DNA of 64,000 nt from Candidatus Avedoeria danica (GTDB lineage: Bacteria; Chloroflexota; Anaerolineae; Epilineales; Epilineaceae): NCBI GenBank assembly GCA_016703025.1, contig JADJCV010000004.1, positions 2,545,501-2,609,500 of the forward strand, written 5' to 3'. Position numbers and translations under genes: made by a program. The notes beneath the pieces are model-generated. The model saw only the letters and a list, made by a program, of their open reading frames with translations. It did not search any database and was not told where the DNA came from. Each line of letters begins with the position of its first letter. Positions within the stretch are counted from its first letter, which is position 1. Of the stretch, positions 10,401-17,338 are shown piece after piece.

Positions 10401-13400
10401 CGAGGCCACCTTCGTGATCGAGAGGTCGGCCAGGTCGACCGGCACCGTCACGTCGCGGGTGTTGATGTAGATGTCATCCGTGTTCGCCGGGTCGTAGAAG
10501 ACCTTGACGCGCGTCGGCTGACCGAGCGGGCAGGCGCCATCGAAGTAGCCGACGGTGATGTTGTCCTCGTCGTCGAAGACGTGCACCTGCGGCGGGTTCG
10601 GGTTGTTCACCGGCGGGATGATCCCGAGCGGCGGGGCCCAGGTGTCGCCGGCGGCGCTGATGTCCGTGTGGTCGAGCGCCGGCGGGTTGAACTCGTTCGG
10701 CCCCGGACCGGGGAAGAACGGACCGGGCTCGTCTCGCGTGCAGCCGTAGAACGCCAGCTTGCTCACGGGCGACGTCCAGCCGAGCGTCAGGAGGTACTTC
10801 TGGCCCTCCGGCACCCGGATGGCGGTGAAGTTCGACGGCGTGACCATGACCTGGTGCGTGTTCCAGCCGGTGCGCGTGTTCTGACCGGTCACCGCCGGCG
10901 CGAACGTCTCGCGCAGCTCGGTGTGCAGCCGCGTCTCGTCCGTCTCTTCGAGGATCGTCTCGACCATCGGCTCAGCCGCGGCGAGCTCGCCGACACAGCT
11001 CAGGTAGCCGTTCTGGAAGGCGAAGTCGATCGGCGCCAGGCGGTCGATGTCCAGCGCAAGCGTGTGCTGGAAGTTGAACGGCGGCAGGACGGACATCTCC
11101 GCCGGCAACCCGTTCAGGAAGTAGCCCTGATAGAACAGGGAGTCCTGCGGGTTGATGAAGTTGCCCTTCGGCACCGGGGTCCGGATCGTGATGAACGCGA
11201 AGTTGTCGTTGCACAGCCCGGCCGCGCCGCTGTTCTCAGTCATCAGCGCCACGACGTTGTACTCGTGGCCATCGACGTAGAAGCGCTTGAGGTACCACGG
11301 GTCGCCCGGCAGGAGGTCGTGGTTGCCGTTGCCGTCGTCGATCGCCGAGTGCGTGCCGCCGAGGGCGCGGCCCACGGTCAACGTCACGCGGTCACCGGAC
11401 GGAGCGACGTCCTCGACGAAGGCGAACCACGCGCCGTCGGGCGCGATGTTCGCCTCGCCCGGGCCGACGATCGTCACGCGGTCCTGGAAGCGGTCGACGA
11501 GCACGGCGTCGCCGATGTCGAGCGTCCGGATGCCGCCGACCGCCTCGGGGCGGGCGTTGTTCGGGTTGCCGCCGGTGAAGAACAGGCGGAACTGGGCGCG
11601 CGTGTTGGGGGTGACGTTGTTGAGCGTGATGAGGTAGTCCAGGAACTGGGCGTTGTGGCCCTCGGGCGTGTTCGGATCGAGGTCGAGCGTCAGGCTCTGG
11701 ACGGCGAAGACCGCCATCTCGTTCCCGTTCAGCGCCTGGCAGTCGGCGTCGAGCGCGTCCTGGACGCCATCGCCGTCGAAGTCCAGCACCGGGCCGGCGA
11801 GCGGCGTCACGGGGACGCCCGGCAATGTCGGGCGGTTGGACTGCCACTGCTGGTCCAGGTACTGGTTCAGCGTCTGCTCGGAGTGGATGTTCGACGCGTC
11901 GCTGTAGCCGTCGAAGTTCGCGTCGAACGTCGTCAAGCCGTAGCCGAACTGGCCGCCCGCCGGCAGCGTACCGTTCGGGTTGGGCGCGGGCAGATCATCG
12001 GCGCGCGAGCCGACCGGGAAGGCGATCCGGCTCGAGCCGGGCGGCACGCCGGTCGGGTTGTCGGTCGTGTCCATCATCAGGAACGTGTATTCCTGGACGA
12101 TCGCCGGGAACTTCAGGTCGCGCTGGCAGTCATCCGTGAAGCGCAGCTTGTCGACCCAGTCCGGCTGGTACCACGTGCGGTGGTACACCTTCTCACGGGC
12201 GTTCTGCGCACCGTTCGAGATCTGCTGGTACAGCTCGCGGAGCGGCTCGTTGAAGTTGCGGAACTCGTCCATGTAGGCCGGGTTGAACGTCAGCGAGTCC
12301 GTGCGCGGCGCATGCGGGTGCTGCGGGTTGAACGGCGCGAACGGATCGGTGTACGGGAGCACCTCGACCGGATACGCCGCCAAGCCCGAAGTCGGGTCCG
12401 TGGCCACGCCGGTGTCGCCGGCGCCGAAGAGGATCGACGGGCGGCTGATGATGCCGTTGCACTCCAGGTCGTCGCAGACCGGGAAGCCGCCGTACAGCCG
12501 GAGGCCGTCGTTGTTCGCGGTCAGCTTGCCCTTGTTGTCGTCGGGGTCGTGGATGAAGGTAACACGGCGCGGTGAGCCGTAGCTGCCCGTGACCGGGTCG
12601 AAGACGGTCTCGTCGACCTGCAGGTCGGGCGGCGTCGGCGGCTGATCCTCGGGCACCGAGCCGTCGGGCATCCGCCACAAACGCCAGCGCGCGGTGTCGT
12701 TCGTGAAGCCGCTCGTCACCAGGTAGTTGTCCGGATCGCACGCCGGCACGCCGCCGGCCACGGGCGCCCCGGCCTGGTCGGGCAGGACGAACTCGGTGTA
12801 GCGCCACGGCTGGGTGAACACCTGCTCGTTGTAGAAGAAGCTCTGCGGGATCCCGGGCGGCTGCGGCACGCCCGGTGCCGTGTTCAGCGCGCCGTACTTC
12901 TCCCGGATCTGGCCGATGAACGGCTCGTAGCCCTCTTCCTCGGTATAGAACCAGTGGCTGGCGAAGTAATTGTCGTACGGGCCGACCGCACGCTGCGGGT
13001 CGCGGCCGGTGTAGACGAGCGCGTCGCTCTGCGCCAGGACGGGCGGCATCGGGCCCATCGGGCCGCCCATGTACAGGATCTCGGGGCGCGGGACCTCGTT
13101 GTCGCCGGGCAGGATCGGGCAGAGGTCGAAGCCCTTGAAGTCGACGACGTCCTCGAGGATCGTGTGCTCGTGGTTGAACGGCGGCGGCAGGACGAGCGGC
13201 TCGAGCACGCCGTAGCCCTCGAGGCGCACGGAGTGCTGTTCGATCGTCACGTCGACCTTCGGCAGCGGCGAGCGGAGGGTGATGTACTGGATGGCGTTCG
13301 TGGCGCACGTCATGATCGCCACGACGTTGTACTCGTGGCCGTCGACGTAGAAGCGCTTGAGCCACCACGGGCCGCCGGCCGAGCGATTGGCGACGTTCGG

Positions 13401-14789
13401 CGTCGATTCCATCGACGCGCACGGCGCGCCGAGCGCACGGCCGAGGACGACGGTCACCGTGCCGTCGACGGCGTCGGTGCCCTGGATGTAGACGAAGAAC
13501 GGGCCGATCGGCAGCTGGCCGAGGAGGTTCGCGCCGGGCTGGACGACCTGCAGCGGGCCGACGTCGGCCGCCAGCGCCATGCCGTTGACACCGATCGAAC
13601 GGACCTGGACGAGGCGCGGGCGGAGGTCGCCGTTGTACCAGACCTCGAGCACGGCGGCCTGCGACGAAACGTTGCGGACGCGCACGAAGTGGTCGAGGAA
13701 CTGGACGGTGCTGCCGCTGTGGATCGTCATCGAGTCCGTCGAGAGGACGATCATCTCGTCGCACGACAGCGCGACGCCGTCCGTGTTCACGTTGTCCAGG
13801 ATATTGTCGCCGTCGAAGTCGACGGTGATCCCGGTGTCGGCGGCCTGCGTGATCTCGCTGCCGACGTTCACCATGTCGTTGATGCCGTCGAAGTCGACAT
13901 CGAGGCTCGTGAGGCCGTCGCCGCTGAGCGGCCCGGCCGGGTCGGTCGCGTCCAGCGACGTGCCGACGGGGAAGACGAACCGCGTCTCACCGGCGCGGCC
14001 GCAGATCGGGCGCGGCGCGCTGTCGTCCAGGCGGTCGGGGTCGGGATGGGCCACCGGCAGCTCGTTGTCGAGGAGCTGATAGGTGAACTCGGTCATGATC
14101 GCCGGGTACCACTCGTCCTGGTTGGACGGCGTCGGGTTGACGGCGGCATCCGGCGTCCCGTTGTTGTTGCTGTCCGTCAGGCAGTCGTCGGAGTTGAGGT
14201 CTTTGTCGAGGTGGGTCGGCTCGTACCAGTGGCGAAGCCAGACCTTCTCCGAGCCGTTCACACCCGACGCGCGGATGTTCGAGTCACGCGAGACCTCGTC
14301 GGCGGCGCGCAGGCAGTTCCACTGCGCCCGGAACGGGGCTTCGTTCAACCGCTCCGAGATCCAGGCCGGATCCCAGGTGACGTAGTCGAACTCGGGCGCC
14401 TCGGTCGAGAGCGGGCTGAACGGCCCCGTCGGATCCGTGTACGGCGGGTCCTCCGGCACGTTCAGCGTGTTCGGGTCGAGGATGGTGTTCGAACCCGCCG
14501 TCGCCGGCCGGTTGCCCTCCCCGATGATGCACGAGTTGCAGACCGTGGTGTAGCCGTACAAGCGCAGCGTGTCGATCCGCTCGGTGATATCGGCCAGCGG
14601 AGCGGCGGCGGGTGCGGCGGCGGGGGCTGCGGCAGGCGCCGCACCGGCCATGCCGGCACCCAAGCCGAGGCCGCCCGCCAGGGCGACGGTCACGGCCATG
14701 CAGGCACGCCAGATGACCGCGCTCCGCGAGCGCGCCTCCGGACTGCGGTCGGTTTCCAGACGGGTGGACTGCGAGCGGGACTGACTCAT
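4470..14789 (-). CDS. Giant secreted protein: duplicated N-terminal module, 12 x DUF11, FnIII-like, dockerin-like and cohesin-like domains
   Basis: 3439 residues. Start ATG 14789 is chosen for its GGAGGAG site six bases upstream; the frame extends further upstream without a ribosome site. Residues ~1-55 form a long signal peptide ending in an Ala-rich tract. Two related ~600-residue modules follow (about 76-700 and 760-1300). Twelve DUF11 domains then cover about 1450-2970, each opening with a motif like ADLxIxK and holding LPxGxxYVSD and TCxLG. Next come a fibronectin-III-like domain (~2976-3065), a carboxypeptidase-regulatory-like domain (~3075-3160) and two dockerin-type loops (DTDNNTNINLFDLVRVG and DCNADHEVNLFDLVLVG, ~3165-3225). 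A cohesin-like beta-sandwich (~3270-3420, VWNMYGADIKVRFD) completes the protein, which ends LLPALYRGHAVR. DUF11 arrays are known from adhesive or surface-layer-associated proteins; dockerin and cohesin normally bind each other. Surface scaffold or self-assembling sheet is inferred. Confidence 0.9.
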   Translation of the reverse strand: MSQSRSQSTRLETDRSPEARSRSAVIWRACMAVTVALAGGLGLGAGMAGAAPAAAPAAAPAAAPLADITERIDTLRLYGYTTVCNSCIIGEGNRPATAGSNTILDPNTLNVPEDPPYTDPTGPFSPLSTEAPEFDYVTWDPAWISERLNEAPFRAQWNCLRAADEVSRDSNIRASGVNGSEKVWLRHWYEPTHLDKDLNSDDCLTDSNNNGTPDAAVNPTPSNQDEWYPAIMTEFTYQLLDNELPVAHPDPDRLDDSAPRPICGRAGETRFVFPVGTSLDATDPAGPLSGDGLTSLDVDFDGINDMVNVGSEITQAADTGITVDFDGDNILDNVNTDGVALSCDEMIVLSTDSMTIHSGSTVQFLDHFVRVRNVSSQAAVLEVWYNGDLRPRLVQVRSIGVNGMALAADVGPLQVVQPGANLLGQLPIGPFFVYIQGTDAVDGTVTVVLGRALGAPCASMESTPNVANRSAGGPWWLKRFYVDGHEYNVVAIMTCATNAIQYITLRSPLPKVDVTIEQHSVRLEGYGVLEPLVLPPPFNHEHTILEDVVDFKGFDLCPILPGDNEVPRPEILYMGGPMGPMPPVLAQSDALVYTGRDPQRAVGPYDNYFASHWFYTEEEGYEPFIGQIREKYGALNTAPGVPQPPGIPQSFFYNEQVFTQPWRYTEFVLPDQAGAPVAGGVPACDPDNYLVTSGFTNDTARWRLWRMPDGSVPEDQPPTPPDLQVDETVFDPVTGSYGSPRRVTFIHDPDDNKGKLTANNDGLRLYGGFPVCDDLECNGIISRPSILFGAGDTGVATDPTSGLAAYPVEVLPYTDPFAPFNPQHPHAPRTDSLTFNPAYMDEFRNFNEPLRELYQQISNGAQNAREKVYHRTWYQPDWVDKLRFTDDCQRDLKFPAIVQEYTFLMMDTTDNPTGVPPGSSRIAFPVGSRADDLPAPNPNGTLPAGGQFGYGLTTFDANFDGYSDASNIHSEQTLNQYLDQQWQSNRPTLPGVPVTPLAGPVLDFDGDGVQDALDADCQALNGNEMAVFAVQSLTLDLDPNTPEGHNAQFLDYLITLNNVTPNTRAQFRLFFTGGNPNNARPEAVGGIRTLDIGDAVLVDRFQDRVTIVGPGEANIAPDGAWFAFVEDVAPSGDRVTLTVGRALGGTHSAIDDGNGNHDLLPGDPWYLKRFYVDGHEYNVVALMTENSGAAGLCNDNFAFITIRTPVPKGNFINPQDSLFYQGYFLNGLPAEMSVLPPFNFQHTLALDIDRLAPIDFAFQNGYLSCVGELAAAEPMVETILEETDETRLHTELRETFAPAVTGQNTRTGWNTHQVMVTPSNFTAIRVPEGQKYLLTLGWTSPVSKLAFYGCTRDEPGPFFPGPGPNEFNPPALDHTDISAAGDTWAPPLGIIPPVNNPNPPQVHVFDDEDNITVGYFDGACPLGQPTRVKVFYDPANTDDIYINTRDVTVPVDLADLSITKVASTAAPVAGGELVYTISVTNNGPDAVTDVTVRDILPDGVTYVSDTDGCVEGPVGTLTCTFGSIAVGQTRSFTVTVRLDMEIPVGTVLVNTATVSSTSTLDPNLANNSATAVVTTTRAADLAIAKSASIITPRPGDQVVFQLLVTNNGPSDATNVHIIDTLPVGLIYVASNGACVQGPPNTINCTIGTLAAGASAGVAITVQVAPGALTGTILTNNAAVQSNTPDPTLGNNQAQAAVIVAAAADLRLEKTASAGPYVAGGNVTFTLVASNFGPSAVANAQVTDVLPAGMTYVSDDAGCVQAPPGTLTCSLGAIASGGSRTFHIVAKINADIAPGASLNNTAVVSAAGVSDPVPANNTSSATVVAVTSADLRITKSAPPSVVPGGSLVYTINVLNAGPSNALNVVVVDTLPAGVTYVSDTGGCVQAPVGTLTCTLGDIAAGATRTFTITVTVGGLAQGTQLVNIATVDSDTPDPDGGNSSSTTTTTVGGASSADLSLTKTGPSTTQAGNTINYTLAVNNAGPSTATGVTLNDTLPAGTTFISSSPAVCSLNPPASSNLQCVMGNIVSGGSAGVVVTIQTTIGQANTTLTNTASATSSTPDPVAGNNNASAQTTITPPSGTSADLEIDKTAPAQILAGQQLAYQLTIENNGPNTANSVLVNDVLPLGTTFVSTSNPNGCTSGGGSTRLCALGNLLSGQSAQFNIIVAVDAGVAAGTQLVNSAAVSSATVDSTPGNNSDSATTTVTGVSLGADLRLTKTTPTVTVTPGTMHTFNLLIENLGPANAPGVVVTDNLPAGMAYQSDTAGPGATSACVQGPPQTLTCNLGALNSGQSRLFTINVLINANVPNGAQLTNVASVALSGSLVAANDADVPDAELVEDPNPGNNQDDVTVDAVRSADISVDKDASNVQPSPGGQVTFSVQVKNSGPSDAATVTLTDALPSGMTYVSDNQTCGAAALAAGCNIGPLTNGQSKTVTIVAQVGQNVQPGTVLTNNASATSSEPDPDATDNADSAFVIVSQPTNDADLAIDKTASDPTPLSGEAITFELKVTNNGPAAAQNVVVADTLPAQVTAGTLPPACSLAAGTVTCNLGNVANGTTVVIQIPVTVGAGLAAGTQFSNTATVTSGTPDPAPANNSDTVALVVETPSQNVNLAVQKTASDSQPVAGTTIQYTLVVTNLGPGTANNVVLTDNLPAGTSLVDNDGGCTAAGQTLTCNLGSVADDSSRTIHVNVAIPASATQGQQFVNTAAVATSSPDTDPNNNQVNNTVTARRVADLSIEKSANPAIVTAGGQVVFGLQVDNLGPSNTGPVTVVDTLPPGLTHVSNSAGCNVSGQTLTCTIPSIQAGGFATIQVTAGVGAGASGTVTNSASVSSPATDPVPANNNDSVLVQITVAQAADVRITKAVNGASPAQQGGLVTYDFTVHNAGPGAATNVVVTDQLPAQVTHESNTTGCQIAGQTLTCNLGTVNSGQTRTFQVVVRIGPNVAAGMQVTNTAHVAAQTPDPNAANNTSAATFTVTAAPPPPLNAACNVLPGGAQIRVTWVDSSNFETEFNVEVSFNGSSYIPLATVPSTTQVGTGTAYSYQTPDLLANTSYTFRVSARDAVTGQVSAASVPTDGCTTAPQPAEKTSCIRGYMNLQGRSDHTGAVVYVDGVPAGVSGPNGYFSICGVPKGEHRLSADAACYLGADQMFRVSGGQPFDLPFTSLPGGDTDNNTNINLFDLVRVGANYRTSPPSDIRADCNADHEVNLFDLVLVGTNYGRSGAVPFGYNGEENGAAFFSDPTAPATERAVAKALRGVLPTAVLRATGLPEGAPAERPDGPTDVALSVRAVDEETVAVDVVAKGVWNMYGADIKVRFDTQKVKVIDALEGSGVQVKPGAAWQTDGPSFVAMNVVDPAGEIRFAAARMRPANGLYGDVVLFTIQFEVLKDSVDSAWNVDSALLADPSGNAIETKIDGQKIEAVLDRNAFVGRALLPALYRGHAVR
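5870..10440 (-). repeat. Coding tandem array of twelve ~380-bp DUF11 units
   Basis: The region encodes twelve consecutive DUF11 domains, recognised by the recurring starts ADLSITK, ADLAIAK, ADLRLEK, ADLRITK, ADLSLTK, ADLEIDK, ADLRLTK, ADISVDK, ADLAIDK, VNLAVQK, ADLSIEK and ADVRITK. Repeats are diverged at the DNA level, so recent slippage is not obvious. Confidence 0.9.
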
Positions 14790-14873
14790 CTGTGGCTCCT
14801 CCGGTTCGAAGAAGGCCCGTCTGGCCCTGGGGGGGACGGATCGGGGCGGGACCTCAAGCACGCACAAAACACG

Positions 14874-14900
14874 GCCGGCTGATCGGGACGGTCAGCCGGC
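14874..14900 (-). terminator. Terminator-like hairpin after the cNMP/PH-domain gene
   Basis: Perfect nine-base stem GCCGGCTGA/TCAGCCGGC with a nine-base loop. Read on the minus strand it is followed by CGTGTTTTGTG. Being 250 bases past the stop at 15153, it could instead be an attenuator-like hairpin in the leader of the giant gene. Confidence 0.5.
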
Positions 14901-14951
14901 GCTCCGGTGCACGCCCACGATGGGCGTCGCCGAAACGGGGTCGGAAGGGTG

Positions 14952-14980
14952 GTTACAATTCGATTAAGGGCCATTGTAAC
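14952..14980. promoter_or_regulatory. AT-rich inverted repeat, possible promoter/operator
   Basis: GTTACAAT, 13 bases, then ATTGTAAC: a perfect eight-base dyad in an unusually AT-rich patch of a GC-rich region, about 165 bases upstream of the giant gene's start. The spacing suits binding of a dimeric regulator; function is inferred. Confidence 0.4.
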
Positions 14981-14987
14981 GCATGGC

Positions 14988-15009
14988 GGAGGGGAATGCA
15001 AGCCCCTCC
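14988..15009. other. Hairpin GGAGGGG/CCCCTCC
   Basis: Seven-base perfect stem with an eight-base loop, followed on the plus strand by TTAATG. Too short a T-run to be a confident terminator. Confidence 0.3.
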
Positions 15010-15152
15010 TTAATGAGAAGCTAACCGCATGGGGAGATTGGGGGGTGCGATGACTTCCAGACGGCCATGGGCCGCACGTGGCGGCTCGCGATACGCACTG
15101 CATGACGCACGAAACGCGGCGTGGGTCACGGTGAATCGCAAATCGGTGACGG

Positions 15153-17159
15153 TCACTTCGCCGGCGGCGGACCTTGATCGGTCGTCATGCCGTGGTAGGC
15201 GGCCAGCCAGCGGACCATCTCATCGGCCCGCTTCTGCTCCGCTTCCACCTCGAGCCGCGCGCGCCGATCGTTGATGCGCTCGAAGATCAGCCCTTGAACG
15301 CGCGCCGGGTTGGCGATATCGGTGAAGCTGAAGTTGCCGGTATCCGCGGCGGTCTGGATCGTAACGGTGCCGTAACGAAGCACCATCGCCACCGGGTTGG
15401 GGATGCTGTAGCGAACGTCCTGCACGGCATCGAGGGAAGCCTGGCGCTGCTCCTTGAACAGACCGAGCGGCAACGACTCGATGTCGAGCACGTGGTTGGC
15501 CGTCAGGATGTACTGGTCGTTCCGCCAGTCCTCGTAGCGCCACCACAACCAGCCGTACGCCCCCACGGCCAGCCCGACGGCCGCGCGGGTCGCCCATCGG
15601 CTCTCGTCGGCGGCGACGGCGATGCCGCTCGCCAAGAGCCACGTCGCTGCCGCGGCCAGCGCCAGCGGCATCGCCGTCGCGCGGAGCAGGATCCACCAGT
15701 GCTTGCGCCAGACGTACGTCGTGCCCTGCCGCTCCTCGGGGCGGGGCAGGAAGTAGAGGATCAGCCGACCGATCGACCCGAACCAAGTCGGTGGCGCCGT
15801 CTGGCGAACCTCACCCGACGGCACCGCTGGTCGGTCCGCGGCGCCGTCCGACGGCGCTTCGGCGCTCGCCAGACGCCCATCCCCGATCGCCTTGCGGAGC
15901 TGCTCGTCGATCCAGCTCCGTCGCTCCGCTTGGGCGCGGTCGCGGGCACGGTGCATTTGATCGAACAGCACGGCTCGCAGCGCGTCGGGCCGTCCGGCCA
16001 TGTGCCAGACGATCTTGCCGGCGTTCGACGCCGTGTTGATCGTCACGGTGCCGTAGTCGAACAGCCGCGCCATAATGGAAGGCGACCGGGCCTGGACGTC
16101 CTGGACGCGGGCCATGAGCGCCTCGCGGCGGGCGGCGGTGATGAACGGCCGCGTCTCGATCATGATCACCCGCTGGTTCGTGACGATCAGCCGATCCTCG
16201 CTCCAGTTCAGCCACGACCACCACGCGCCGGCGGCCGGCACGCCGAGCCCGATGACGGCCCATGCCAGGATCGCCACGGGGTCCGCGGTCACCGCCGCAG
16301 CCCCGGCTCCGACGACGAGCGCGACGACGAGCAGGCCGGCCGGCAGCACCATGCCGCGGATGAGCGCCAGGACGTGGCGCCGATAGACCCTGACCTCGTA
16401 CTCGCCCTCGGTGGTCTCCTCTTCCCGCCGCGCCTCCATGTTCGCCCGCGCATCGTCGGGCAGGACCAACAGATCGTCGATCTCCGGGTCGGCGCGCAGC
16501 AGCCGCAGCACGTCGTCGCGGTCGGCCGCCAGCAGCCAGGCGTCCGTCTCGGCCACGACGCTGCTCGGCCGCGGCACGTCGGTGAAGACGCCGCGGATGC
16601 CGACGACGGAGCCGTACTCGCGGTGGCCCATCGCTTCCGTCTCGCCGTCGGCGGCGATGCGCTCGAGCACGAGCGTCCCACCGATGAGCACCCAGAGCGT
16701 CGTGTCGACCGTTCCCTGGCGCGCGATGACCTCGCCGGCGCGGACGCGCGTGGCGCGAAAGAGCGGCGCGAGCTGTCGGAGCGCGGGCGCGGGGAGGAGC
16801 TGGAAGACCTCGGTGCCGAGCAGGTGGAGGGCGACGTCGGCGTCGGTGAGGCCGTCGGTGCGGGGTTCGGAGGCGTCGGTAGCGACGTCGACAGTGACGT
16901 CGGTCGCGCCGTCGGTCCCGACCGCGCCCGCGGCCGACGAGACGCGCGCGCGGTCGTTGCCCGCGGCGCCGGGGATCGCGACCGGACCGGTGACGGCGGT
17001 CGGATCGATCGGCGGCGAATCGTCGGGCGGCGTGGGGGGCACGGGCGATGCCTGGGGTGAGCCGGCGCGCGAACGGGATGCCGGCAAGGATGGTGGCCCG
17101 ATCATGGTCGGACGACAGCGCCGCGCCGGATCGCCGAGGGGCGACACGTCAAACGACAT
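15153..17159 (-). CDS. Membrane protein with a cyclic-nucleotide-binding domain and two bacterial PH (DUF304-type) domains
   Basis: About 668 residues. ATG 17159 is used; an in-frame TTG at 17171 and ATG at 17105 are alternatives, and none has a strong ribosome site. Residues ~20-105 are low-complexity and Pro/Thr/Asp-rich. About 110-220 form a cNMP-binding/Crp-like beta-roll (VRAGEVIARQGTVDTTLWVL ... GSVVGIRGVF). A pair of membrane helices (~270-325) leads into a first bacterial PH-like domain (LIVTNQRVIMIE; DYGTVTINT). The order repeats with helices ~490-540 and a second PH domain (YILTANHVLDIE; RYGTVTIQT). The paired RLFDYGTV/VLRYGTV motifs are typical of DUF304 proteins such as YdbT/YdbS. 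The likely role is a nucleotide- or ligand-gated membrane-associated protein; the ligand is unknown. Confidence 0.8.
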   Translation of the reverse strand: MSFDVSPLGDPARRCRPTMIGPPSLPASRSRAGSPQASPVPPTPPDDSPPIDPTAVTGPVAIPGAAGNDRARVSSAAGAVGTDGATDVTVDVATDASEPRTDGLTDADVALHLLGTEVFQLLPAPALRQLAPLFRATRVRAGEVIARQGTVDTTLWVLIGGTLVLERIAADGETEAMGHREYGSVVGIRGVFTDVPRPSSVVAETDAWLLAADRDDVLRLLRADPEIDDLLVLPDDARANMEARREEETTEGEYEVRVYRRHVLALIRGMVLPAGLLVVALVVGAGAAAVTADPVAILAWAVIGLGVPAAGAWWSWLNWSEDRLIVTNQRVIMIETRPFITAARREALMARVQDVQARSPSIMARLFDYGTVTINTASNAGKIVWHMAGRPDALRAVLFDQMHRARDRAQAERRSWIDEQLRKAIGDGRLASAEAPSDGAADRPAVPSGEVRQTAPPTWFGSIGRLILYFLPRPEERQGTTYVWRKHWWILLRATAMPLALAAAATWLLASGIAVAADESRWATRAAVGLAVGAYGWLWWRYEDWRNDQYILTANHVLDIESLPLGLFKEQRQASLDAVQDVRYSIPNPVAMVLRYGTVTIQTAADTGNFSFTDIANPARVQGLIFERINDRRARLEVEAEQKRADEMVRWLAAYHGMTTDQGPPPAK

Positions 17160-17338
17160 GAACTGCAGCAATGGTCGGCGCGGCCGCCAGCACGGTCAAG
17201 CGCGGTGAACCGCGACCGGGCGCTGACGAGATCACGAGGGCGCAACCGCCCCGTGCCGGATGTCGTACTTCCCGGCCAAATGCATCGCCGTCGCACGCCG
17301 TCACACGACACGCCGCACATCACCAGGAGCTGCCGCCC

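Larger units (their letters stand above)
14790..15152. other. Intergenic region upstream of the 3439-aa gene
   Basis: About 360 bases without a gene. It contains a terminator for the minus-strand gene ending at 15153, an AT-rich dyad and a second hairpin (separate entries). The leader of the giant gene is therefore long or begins near 14950. Confidence 0.6.
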
